DNA from: Oreocharis arfaki
Taxonomy: Eukaryota; Chordata; Aves; Passeriformes; Paramythiidae
Length of the DNA: 64,000 bases
NCBI GenBank assembly: GCA_013398015.1
Contig: VZRR01011537.1
Location: forward strand, 123,194-187,193
Reading direction: 5' to 3'
In this document: one piece after another, positions 1 through 12,100 of the stretch
How the letters are laid out: the number at the start of each line of letters is the position of its first letter
Numbering within the stretch: the first letter of the stretch is position 1
Program-made: the position numbers and the translations under genes
The notes under the pieces: model-generated
The model's database searches: none
What the model saw: the letters and a program-made list of their open reading frames with translations, nothing else
What the model was told of the DNA's origin: nothing

Positions 1-112
1 CCCGGGGCCCGCCGCCGTCACTTCGCTTCTTCGGGTGCCCCCACCCCAACCCCGCCGTCCCTTCCCCTTTTCCCCTCCCCGCCAGGGTTTTTGGGGTTAA
101 AAACTGTCGGCG

Positions 113-166
113 ATGCTAAGCTATGGAGCGGGATTCGCCCTGTGGACGGCGCTGGCCCTGACCAAG
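113..166 (+). CDS. PTPRB: PTPRB exon 1, signal peptide
   Basis: Encodes residues 1-18, beginning MLSYGAG, the same start as mammalian PTPRB (MLSHGAG), followed by a hydrophobic stretch (FALWTALAL) typical of a signal peptide. The donor is AAG|GTGAGC and the exon ends in phase 0. The ATG was chosen because it matches the family N-terminus and leads in frame into exon 2. The cleavage site probably falls in the Ala-rich start of exon 2. Confidence 0.9.
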
Positions 167-3100
167 GTGAGCGGCGGGAGGAGGGGGGCGGTACAGGATC
201 GTCCCTCGCAGGTCGCAGGCGAGCCTGGGGGACACGGGCAGGATCGCCCCGCACCGGCACAGCGCGGGGACGGGGCTGGGGGCTGAGCCCGGGGCACCGG
301 CCTGTCTCTCAGAGCTCTCCCCGCTCTCCGCAGGCCGCGCCGGGGCAGGCGGCGGGATGCAGCGCCAGCCTGACGGAGCGGAGCGTCGCCGGGCAGAGCG
401 TTTGGCTGCGCTGGGGCGCCGCGGGCCGCGCCTGCAACTTCAGCCTGAGCGGGCGCTCCGAGGACGGGGAGGCGGCCGGCTGCCAGCCCGCCCCTCAGGG
501 GAACGGCACCTTCGGCTGCACCCTGCGGGACCTGGAGGCCGGCACCTGGTACCACCTGCGCATCGAGCCGCTCGCCGGCGGGGAGCCTCTCAACATCTCC
601 GTGCAGACAGGTACGGGCGCGGGCGCGGCAGGTGCGCGGGGAGGGATGCTGGGCTTTTTCTTTCCCTCCCCTTGTTTCGGCCGGCTCCAAGAGGAGGGCG
701 ATGCATTTACAGCTACTACAAGCGGACAGCGTTGGCTGAACGTAGCAGCCCTGCGCTTGAGTTCTCTTTAGCCCACTGCCAGAAGTAACTACTGCAGACA
801 GGTAACCCATCAGGCTTGAAAGAAGAAGGTTCTATGAGGATATTAGGTCAGAAAAATGTTTTGTGTAGTAGTAGCCCGTAACATCCTGTGTGCTCATGCA
901 AACGTATTGTTGTCATAGTTCCTCAACTGACAGTTTATTTACTGTGTGTAAAATACAGTCTATTTCATAGCAGGTAAATCTTCAAGGATAACTTACTGTT
1001 TCAGCCCATTTCCATACTTTTATTCCATCTAACCAGAGTCTAAAAGTCAGAAAGTGAGGCTGAAACTTCCTTCTTGTATGTTTTCCTATGATATCTCCAG
1101 TGAGGTGTTAAGATGTACAGTTGTGTGTGGAGCACTTACAGTGTCACATCCATGACTGGCTGTAAAAATGGTCCAGCAGCCTGACAGAGGGCTGCCAAGG
1201 AAAGCCCCCTTTCTGCATTCGTGTTTGTGTGGGCATGTGAACAATTCAGCTGTGAAGCAGTGGACAACTGTGAAAGACAACAGCTGCAGTGACACAACTG
1301 GCCTCTTTCTACCTGTATTTGTGCTTTTTGGAAGATGATAAAGTGTAATACTGTTCAACCTCTTTAAGATAGTAGTTCAAGACCCAAACCAGAGATGTCT
1401 TAAATAAGGTTTATTATTAAATGCCTCTCTGATTTGCTCCTAAGGTGTTGATTTTAGAGAGGTACTTAATGTTAGTATTGAAGAGTACAGCAGCCAAACA
1501 CTTCACAATTACCTGTTCAGAGGTGTTGCTTTCTGTCAGAGCCTTTATCCCGCAATAACCGTACAAATGCACTAAATACTCTCCATTAACTTGCTGTGGT
1601 ATCTCAACTTAAGAAAATCCATTGAGAAGTCTGCTGATGTGATAGCTATACCGTAAGCACAAATCATGTCAGTTGGTAAAAATGAGTAATAGTTTCTATG
1701 CAGACAGTGATTTAAATTTGTTATGCATCATGCTGATTGTTTTAAATATTGATATTGATGACTTGTAATGTGAAAATTGGAACAATAGATCAATCATTAT
1801 CAGAGAGACAGGTTTAAATCACCATAATTTCTGTATAGTAAAGTTCTATTATTGAACACTTGCATAGAAGTAGAGAAGATACCACTTTAGAGCGCATTTT
1901 AGTTAATGCATAACCATTAACACAGAAGCTTGTACCTGCCATTTATGACTTTTTTAGCACTAAATAGATTTTTCAAGGCTGTAAGATGAAAGTGATTGGA
2001 AGCAGCTGATCATTAGAGTCATGTTATGTAGCTGACATCAAAGTGAAAAGTCTGATTAAAGTTTAAGTTGAAATACTGAAAATTGGTATACCATAGTTGA
2101 TGTGAAGTTTACATTTGGATTTTGGATCACAGAGATCGGTCAAAAGCATGAAGTAAGAATAGAGGAACCATGAATGTTTCCTGCAGAGAGCTACTCATAT
2201 TGTTCTGTGGTTCCTTGCTTTCCTTGAGTTGAATTGCTTGATGGTGTTCAAAATACACGATTAGTTCCAAAATCTGTCTCTTTTTTTTTTTCTAAAGAAC
2301 GTATTGGATTTATTATGCCTGTGAACAACTCATGTTGTATTGTCCATACTAAGCTTTTCAGTGTAGAATGAGGGGGGATTATTCCTCTTATGTTTCCACC
2401 AGGGGCAGCATTTTAAACTAGTTCCCTGGAAGCTCTTTTTCACCTGTTCCTTTGTAAGTTGATGACAGTAGTTTTAGTTTACTCTCTACTGAGCCGGAGT
2501 GTCCATAGGCATCTGTTGCTGGAAATTGTCCTGTGAATATGGAAGTATAAGCAGTCTTTTCAGCTGTATTGTAAACAAAATCTCCACCAGTTTCAGTGGT
2601 AGTGGAACTGAGCTATCATGGGCCATCTAAAACCACAGTGTCTGACCTTGGTATTCGGTGAGGTTCCCTTCCTGAGCTCTTTTTCTAAGGAAGATGGGTT
2701 AAGCTGTCTGTTGAGGGTGCTCAGCTTTCTCCACTGGCTATCAAAGGAGGCTAAGTTAGACTAGAAAGCTGAAGTGTAGTTGATTGAAGTGAAAGAAATC
2801 CCATCTCATGTGTTTTATTTTTTGCAAAATGAGGCTTGAACATCTGGATCATCTTGATACAAAAAATACACAAGAGAAAGTGCGAGAAAGTTGCAGGTTT
2901 GTTTATATACCTAGTTCAGAAATCAGCTTTTTCTCACATTCAATACTGTTAAAAATTACACGTGCTAGTTCTGAGTTTAGTTTTCGTCAAGTTTCTTACA
3001 CAAAGTACTCGAGTATCTAAGCACATAAAATCCAAAATATTTGGTTAAATATTGAGTGTAATCTTTTCTGACTAGGGACTCATGGTGAAAGCAATGAATA

Positions 3101-6100
3101 ATGCATGCCATAGTTGCAGTGGTAATGCAAAACCTTGGAGGGGACCAAACTGGCCTTTTGAGTATATAATGTCACATTAAAATCACTGTCTATGTGGTTT
3201 GCAAGTTTGATATTCTGATAGGATAATTGCACAGCTCGCCGAGATTCCATAAACTCTCAAGTAACACCAGATTCACCCTTGTGAATCTTTGCATGGAGAA
3301 GCAGCTTCTATTTCACTTGTGGATACATAGATCCAAAGTCTAATAATGTGTGAAATAGTGGTACAATAATCCACACTAGTCCTCTAAAGTGACTCTCTTT
3401 ACTCAAGAAATTTTGATCTGTGGGTTGTCAATTTAAACCAGCAGGTATTTAATCCTGTAGAGCAGATCTAAAATAGGTCATCCAAACTGATGGAAAATAC
3501 AGTCACATATGCACTTTATAAGCCATGTATGCAGAGACATGCAAACACACACCGTGGGGACATTCGTGCTATCTTAGTAGAATAGGAAAGAAGGAAAAAA
3601 CTGATAACACCATTTATCAGCTCTGAGCTACAGATAAATTTCCCACTGCAGAATTGAGATTACAGATTTTAGTAGGCACAAGTCTGCATATTCGTGTCAT
3701 ATTAATATTTACAATTTCCTGGGGTTTTTTTAGTGTATATATATGTTCACAGCAAGTGAAACCATACAACTAGTCAGCATGCTGCTGACACTGTAAGGCT
3801 GGGATACGCACCTGCCAGTCCTTTCATGTTGTATTCTTTGCTGTTCTCGGCAAAACTATTTCTATGATTGAGAACTGATGTATGGCAGAAGATGGTAGGG
3901 GTTTGTCTTTCCTGATTTCAGGTAAAATACATTTTTAGTTCTCAAATCTCCAAATGTCTGTGTACCAGTATAACTGTATTTCAGTGAATGACTAGGTCTA
4001 GTTAAAAACAGTATTATTTAAATTACAGTTAAGTTTATAAATTTCAATTCTGAATTGGAATTCAGGTTTGAAATACTGGTCTAGAGAGCCATGAAAAACA
4101 ATTTGGGTGATTCCCCCAAAATAGACTTCTCCAAAGAAGACAAAATTTGTCTTCTAAAATAGGCTTAAAAATGCCATTTTCAAAATTGTTTTCTACGAAA
4201 ATATTACAGTGTTATACTGTTACTGCCTAATCTAAGTCTCCTGTACTGAGATAACTAACAGGTAAATAAATTTTTATTAGAAAATCCATTAGATATTTGA
4301 AGGAAAAGTAGATAGAATTTTATCTTCTAAGACGCAGACTGTTGGAGTATTTTTTCATTGTAATATGTAACTCTCTAACTGCCAGAAGCATGCCTTGGCC
4401 ATGTGTTCACTCCTGTAAATGTCAAATTATTTGGGACAAATTTGATTTATTAGCCATCTGTAGGAACATGCGACATGGCTCTAACTATAGGCTGTATAAT
4501 CTTATCATCTGTAATCATGTAATAGTTATCATTTCAAAGACAGAGTGCAAGAAGAAAAAAAAAACATGTTTTAAAGATGTTCCAAGTTGCGTATCATCCC
4601 AAAGAAATGGATATTTGTACTTAATAAAGACAATGAAATCAACCCTCTTTACTTAATCTTTAGAAAAGTCCTTATTAAGTAGGTTACTGTTTTATGAAGA
4701 GGGAAAACTAGGAAAAATGGATAATGTGGTGGGAAGATGACTGAGACTGGCAGGAATTCCCCGTTACAAAGTCCTGGGCTCAAATCTCCCAGTTATTTTT
4801 TTTTCTCCTGCTTAAGGCAGGTGTGTTTCTGTGCTTACAGGCTGTATCTGGGAGTCATGTCACTGGAGTTTGACATAGCCATATCTATGAATTGGATCTG
4901 CAGCAGCTGTGCACACAAAGTATATCCTCTTCCCAAAAAGTGAAAATGGGGTTGCAGTGTAATTCAAAGACCGTTAAGTCTTCTGGAAGATGCCTTTGTA
5001 GACCAGGGGATAGTAATTAATATAGTGTCGAATGGTATAAAAATATCTTGATGAAAATATTTTATTTCTGTGATATATCAGTGCTGTATCATTGCCAACA
5101 GAGGCTTGTATAACAATGTAAATGGTTTTTTAAGTGTTTGTTTCCATCCAGGGCTCTTTCAGCCCAGGCACTTCCCAGTCTCATTGTTCCTTTGTTCTAG
5201 CGGATGTACAAAGCACTGAGTGTTTTGTTTTCTGGACCAGATAGATTAGATAAAGTCTGAATTTTTGAACTTCACCTTCTAGGCACGCAACTTTCTTCTT
5301 TGCTCATGCACCTTAGAAGACAGATTACCCAGGACAGTATAAGTGCGTCTAAAAATGCAGATATCTTCTTTCGTCAAATCTGGCAAATAGCACAGATGAC
5401 AATGGTGATTACTTTTGCAGGACTGAAGAACAGTCAGCGTTATCCTAACTTAGTCGGAAGGAGGGTAAAACTTCTTGACAGTTTTGATGTTCTCTCAATG
5501 TCAGTCAAATTAAAACTTTTTCAGCTGGCTGTGCATCTGACCATATATAGTGCTGGAATTTATTTCTGACTTCCAAAGTCTGACCTTTCGGATTAGAACA
5601 ATTGCCTTCAAGGAACAAGATTATACCCCCACTATTCACTTTTGCCAACATAATAGTCTTTAGTGGCTTAGTATATATTATAGGTGGAGCTGGTAGTCAA
5701 GCCTATTGTTAAGATTTCCTGGCACTCTTCATTAAAACCTCCTGTTTCAATTGCTGTAACTGGGTGCAGTTTTAACTATTTGGCCTGTAGTTTGATGTGC
5801 TTGGTCTTTGAATTGATTTTTTTTTTCTTTTTCAGATTTAAGCAGACTTAGTTTGGCCTTTAAGAAAGTGGTCAAGAAAAAGATAGTTAATTTTATTGAT
5901 TTATTTGGTTTATCAGTTTGTTTAATTTTCATCTCTTTTTCTGAAGAGCGCTAACATCTCTGTGGTCCAAAGCAAGAATTTGAATTTAAGCAGAGACATG
6001 GGTTCGAAGGGACACAGTATTTTTCAGAGTCACAGAAAGGCTGAGGTTGGAGGGGACCTCTGGAAGTCATCTGGTCCAAGCCCCCTGCTCAAGCAGGGCC

Positions 6101-9100
6101 ACCCGGATCTGGTTGCCCAGGACCATGACCAGTCAGCTTTTGAATTTTTCCAAGGAAGGAGGTGCTTCCTTGCATTCCTAATACGCTTGATTGACAAAGT
6201 ATACCACCAAAACTTGGCAACTCTGTTCTCAGCAGAGCTTTGTAGGAAGTGATTAAACTTTCTCTGCCGTGCAGACTTTGAAGAAAAAGCAGCTTAAAGG
6301 CTCCTAGGCCCTCCTACCTATGTATTTTTAGGGGAAGGTTAGGTTCAACTTCATCCTTTCAGCCTTTACATTGCATTTTTTACTTATGTGATCTGACACT
6401 TTTTCATCTCCTTTGTTCAGGGAAGCAAGCAGCAATGACTGCATTGGAAACACAGTCTTGTTCTTCTGTGTTTGAGGTGCTGTTCATAGAGAGACCACAG
6501 TTCTCAGCCTGGATGCACCTTACACTCCTGGTCTGATGCTAGGAAAGAGTAGCACAGAATGTACTCATGTGGTAGGCAAATTTATTCCTAAATTGTTGAG
6601 AAACTTAAACGTCCCAACTTGTGAAGGCTTGATTTCATTGCTTTGGGTTATTTCACTGTACCTTCTTAATAAGCATTTGCTTCACCTTATTGGAAGACAT
6701 AAATGTCAATACCTTAGTACATCAACATGTAATATATTTTGTGTGGTTTGCATGAAATCTTGTGAGTGATGAAATGCACCTGGAGAATAAAAGCAACCAG
6801 ATTCTTTTGGTTTAGTCCATTTGCCTTTCCTTTAGAGTGTATCTTATTTCACAGGTGATATTACTGGAGAGCTTCTTAATAAACAACATAACGAATGTTG
6901 AGAGTTTCGGAGAAGTAATCTCAATATTAGTTCCTGAAGGTTTATCCAATGTATTGTTTGGGGTTTTTAAGCATATTCTATCAGAATCTGTTTCAAATCA
7001 TTGAAGCTAATACTAAAAACAAAAGATTGTTGCTGTTAAAATTGTATAAATTCTCATGCCCATTAGTAATAAAGTGTTTAAGGTGAGTGCTAGGAAATGA
7101 AAGCTATTGCTCCATCTATAAAGCTACATAACACTAAGACGCTGAGTAAAATCTGCTGGGTTTACATGTTTGCTGTTTCTTATTAAAGTTGTTACAGTTT
7201 TACTATCAGCAGATTTCCAAGCTTGCAATATACATCCACAGTGGAAGTGTTTTGCTATGTGTGTGTCTGTGTGAGTGAGCGTGTACAAATATATAAAAGT
7301 AATATTTCTGAATTCTGCAGGGCTCTCTTGTAAACTGGCTTCAGTGCACAGTGTTTATAAATAGAAAGAAAAAACTTTTTGGAAAGTATTGGCATCATGA
7401 TGATGATAAAGGGGGAGTTTCAGAAGAATTTTTGTGCTGCTGCATAAAATTTCAGGCAATCCCAAATCAAGAAATGGCTTCTCATTTCTGTTTTTTCTTT
7501 TTCTTTTCTTAACTGCAGATCCCTTGCCACCACCTCATTTGGAAATTAATAAGGAAAAAACTACACTCACAAGCTTGCAGGTTCAATGGCATCCTTCATC
7601 AGGAAAGGTGGACACGTATAACCTAGTATTATTTGATCATGATAATAAAAAGATACAAGAAGTCTCTGTACCAGGAAGGATTTCAAAACCAGAAAGTACA
7701 TTTTCCAGTCTCATTCCTGGGAATAAATACAACATTGTCCTCAGTGCAGTTGCTGGAAATAAGACTACCCCTGAACTTCACATAAGTGGATCTACTGGTA
7801 GGACTTCGTTTCCTGTAGTTCATCTAAATAAACCCACTTACAGTATTCTTCAGGTGTACATTTTGAAATTAGCAAATGGATATAATTCTTCTACATGGCA
7901 ATATATGTATATATATTTATGTATGTATCTATTGATTATAAGTAGAAATGAAATATGAATCTCTGACTGACATAAAGAATTGTTTGCTAAGAATGGAGTC
8001 TCATTGTTATTGTGTGTTTGGCATTGGGTTTTCAGTAACTCTAAAGAAACCCAACATATTCCAAGAGTAAATCTGTTCAAAATTGCTGAAATCATGGAGA
8101 AAACCATTAGGCCTTAAGAATGGGTTCTTTTTATATCAACAGTGCCATCTCCTGTGAAAAACATTCAGGTCAGCATCAAGACAGACGCTATCCACGTTTC
8201 GTGGTCTCCCGGCTCTGGGCATGTGGATCGTTACAGGCTGCTGTTGTTGGATAATCATGAACCAGTTCATAAGATTCACCAGGAAGGTTCTCTGACCTCC
8301 TACACTTTTTCAGGACTTACAGCAGGCCATCTGTATAACCTCTCTATCATAACTCAGGCTGCAGGATTGGAGAGCAGCAGTTTTCAAACAGTCAGGACAG
8401 GTATGGTTTCAGAATTCATCACAACAAAACAAGAAGCCAATGCTATAACCTAATAGTATTTTAGGACATATTTCAGAATAATAAATGATTTATGTTCCAA
8501 GTTATAGACACCATAAGCTTACTTAATTCCCTGAGTTACCACTGCAACAAAGTTACAGGCTAAAAGGAAAGTGGAAAAAGTCTGAAAGGGAAGTGAGAAA
8601 AAAATGTAAAGCAGGTTAAGAGCTTTAAAATTAAGTGTTGGTAGTTTGGTTTTTTGGGGAGGGGAGTTTGTTTGCGTAGTTGGTTGCAGCTAGGGAATAC
8701 GGGCTTTTGTAGATTGTTGGGATTTTTTCCTTTTCACGAAAAAAATTGATTGACAGAATCAGAGTTTTAGAAATTAATTTTTTTTCAAGAATGTGTTTCA
8801 GGAGAGAGTTCTGTGGTCACAGAGATAAAAATAAGATGACATCCTGCTAGGGTCCAATGGTTAAAACACTTACATAGGCAAAAAAGGGTCATGCCTTCAC
8901 TCTCTTTAATTTCTGAGAAGAGTAAGATGCAATTTCTTCTACACAAATCTTATCATGTAAACATAATTCAATATTAAGTGAAAATATTGTCATGTCTAGC
9001 ATGCACAGATGAGTGCTATTGTTACCTGGGCTGTTTCGGGCATTATACTGATTTCATTTTATTTCTTCAGAAATTTTTCTTTCTTTCTGTTGTGGCATGC

Positions 9101-12100
9101 AAAGATTTTAAATCTCACAGGTATTCTTGGAGTGTAAAAGCATTCCATATAGCTTGCAGTGTGGTCCTCCATTTCAGTACCTACTGTGCCTCAGGCCTGA
9201 GAAATTAAGATATTGGAGGTGGCTATGCTTTTCTTTTGGTGGAGCATTTGAATAAAGGAGTCTTATTCAAATCCTTTCTACACTGTTGTAAATCAGGCAT
9301 AGCTGCAGTAATGCTATGATGTTTACCAAAATGTATGCAGGCATCTCTTATCCTTAGGAGAGCATGATCTGGTTGATGGTCAAAATAATGGGTGCGAGTG
9401 CAGACATGGCTAAAAGATTTTCTGTTCCATGAAAAAAGAATGGGCATCATAAGACATGTCATTCTCAGAAGCTCAGTGTCTTACACCGGGCAGGGTTCAG
9501 TTTCACTGCGACCAGACTTTGACCTTTCACTGTTCAGGCAAAATCATTCATACTCCATCTCATATAACTATTCAAAATCAAAACTTAACTGTGGGAGTTT
9601 GGGAGGCAGCAGGTCTTCTATGTTTTGTGGTGGATATATTTTATTCTCTTTCTTATTTTCTTTTTTTAGCCCCAGCTGAAGTCTTAGATTTGATGGTGAC
9701 TAATGATGGCAGCTTAGATGCTTTAAAAGTTAAGTGGAGAAGACCTTTGGGAAACCTCAATTTCTATAATATCACTCTGTCTCATCTTGGATCAGTTAAA
9801 GAAGTCAAAACTGTGCAGCCACCAGTCATGGAGACTCAGTTTGACAAGCTAACTCCAGGACGTCTTTATCAGGTTACTGCCCGCACAATCAGTGGTGAGC
9901 TGTTCACTGATCGGATGGCAACTGGCAGGACGTGTAAGTCTTCTGCTTCAGTAAGAACGTTGTAACTAATGCTATTTTTGCCTTCCCTGGCCTTGTAGCA
10001 AATCATTGTAAGAGACAAAATGATTTGGATTCCAGGCAAAGTAAGATTAAGAGCACAAGTACTGTTTCAGGAATACCCCCTGCTGGTTCTCTGGCAACAG
10101 TTAATCTGTCAGCCAAAAGCAGCTCCCGCATATCTTGTGAGCAGGCAAACAGTAGTGCGTTTTGGTTGGACTGTGTAGTTGAGTGAGTCTGTTACAGAAC
10201 TGTTGCATACTACTGCAGTTCTGACCAACTTTGTTATCTTGAATTCAGCTCAACATACTAGATAAAATGAGTTACATTATGGGGAAGTGTGCATGTAGTC
10301 AAATTATTAATGGTTTTTAAAGTAATTTTGCAAGGTCTAGTCATACTCCTCCTTCCAGACACAAATCTACAAACCAGAAAATATTAGGTCTCAGCTTTCT
10401 TTACTATTAGCAGCGTGGATTAACAAAGGCATGTGGCAGCCTTGATAGAGCTGTGTTACGAGTTTTTTGTCTTCTTTCAGAAGTAATAATTTTCTTTGAG
10501 GTATCTCTTGTGTGAATTCTGAACCTGAAAAATCCTGCATAATTCTCCCAATAGCTTTACTGGCCTTAGAGGTGTGTCATCTTCTCCATACCAGCCTAGC
10601 CCGACCAGAAGTTAGATGGTAAAACTAACTAACTTCTAACTAAAACTTCTAATCATGTGGGCTTCTGCAGCATAAACTGCTAGTAGACTCAGAGCCAAAA
10701 GGTAGAAAATGTGTGTGTAAGAGAGCAGAGTATTTATTTTAGAAAATATTGATTGTCTACAACTAAACATCTCATGTGAAAGGCATGTCCTTGACATACC
10801 TAGCTGATACCCCATTTTCAATGCAGGCTGGAAGAGCCCTGGAAAAGTCTTTAATGTCCAGTGAGTACAAAGCTGGACCAGTTTTTATACATGTCTGTTT
10901 TGTTTGTTTAGCCTACTATTAAAGTCCTTTAAGATAACTGTTTCAATCTAAAGGGAGAACTTCAGGCCCTCACTCAACACCACTGATTCCCAGCTTTGTG
11001 ACCTAGACACAATGCTTTCAAAGTTGGGGATTAGAAGTCTTATTTCCAAGGATGCTGATCATATGCAATTCCTTCCTTAACCATAGACATCAAGAGCTTT
11101 GAAAACAGTCCCTTCAGCAGAAGCTCTGTGGTGTAAAGATACATTTGTAAATCCAGACTGTCAGGTCTGCGGATGCTGGAGGGATTAGACTCTTAGAGTC
11201 CCTCTGTAACTCACAGAGGGAGTCAGGTGCCCAAGGATATAATACACATTGCTGTGTATTGAGAGGGTGCCTACAGCAGCAGAATCTGCCAAGGAATGTT
11301 GTGGTAAGAAATATGGACATCTCAGAGACTGAAACTTAATGCTATACAGGTATCATGATGTCCAGCCAGCCTGACAAGGCTGAACGTCATCTGTTATGAT
11401 GTAAGTTCATCTGTGCTTCCTAACAATACACTGTGTGCTTTTATCCACTCACTCAGAAATTGAAACACATTTCCCATATTCACTGGCATATGGGAGTTCT
11501 AGGTTTGATATCTGGCTGTACCCATGGGAAGTGAAACTGGTGAGTATTTTGTGATGCCGGTAGAGAGGTTTCAATCCTGTGCTAGATACTGAGCAATTAA
11601 ATATTAACTAAGCTAGATAAAACATGAGAACATGATTCTAGCCTTGTAGTTTACAGTTAATACTTGCAGATGGTCTCAGGGCTCCAATGCTGATCTCTGA
11701 GTATCTTAAAACTAAGCTACAGGTATCCTGTCCTAAAGGTCTGCGTCTGTCTTCTAGTCTCTGCTTGGTCTGGCTAATATTTAATTATTCCATGAAAATC
11801 AGACAAGCTGCAGTGGTCCAACATGACCTGCCAGAGTGTAGGGTGAGAAGATTAAGCATGTAAATTCAGGACCCTTGAAGTCCAAGACAGGATGGAGTGG
11901 GTGCTTTAATGGACCTCTGTCTTAACCTTGGTGCCTTATACAGCTGGGAGGAATTAGGGCATACAAGGTGGAAGAAGCTATCTGTGTGGGAGAAGTCATT
12001 GGACTTTGCATTTCTGCTGCTGATACCAGAATTTGGCTGATAGAGATTGAAGTTTCAACCTTAGCAGTGAAAAATTGATTGGCGGTTTCTAAGTGAACTT

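Larger units (their letters stand above)
1..640 (+). promoter_or_regulatory. GC-rich CpG-dense block around PTPRB start (5' UTR / promoter-proximal)
   Basis: This block is strongly GC-rich with many CG dinucleotides, unlike the AT-rich introns that follow. It covers the sequence before the ATG at 113, the coding part of exon 1, the 167-bp intron 1 and exon 2. Sequence 1-112 is likely 5' UTR or proximal promoter. I see no clear TATA box, and the transcription start may lie inside 1-112 or upstream of the window. The ATG has a purine (G) at -3. Confidence 0.6.
611..7518 (+). other. PTPRB intron 2 (about 6.9 kb)
   Basis: Longest intron of the gene. It is AT-rich after the CpG block and lacks any ORF that looks coding. 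It contains a CR1 LINE 3' fragment in antisense orientation (about 6027-6175), a short 21-bp palindrome at 4135-4155 and a TG-rich tract near 7255-7290. First large introns often hold enhancers, but I cannot point to a specific element. Confidence 0.7.

Noticed and set aside
91..771. 226-codon plus-strand ORF reading through intron 1 and past exon 2
   Set aside because: It starts upstream of the real ATG in another frame and runs through spliced intron sequence; the PTPRB exons explain the conserved part.
121..810. 229-codon ORF on the minus strand over PTPRB exons 1-2
   Set aside because: It is the complement of a GC-rich coding block and continues through intron 1; the plus strand matches PTPRB.
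4729..4830. Possible tRNA-like SINE head (CTGGGCTCAAATC resembles a B box)
   Set aside because: The A-box side is unconvincing and no other SINE blocks follow, so it was not listed as a feature.
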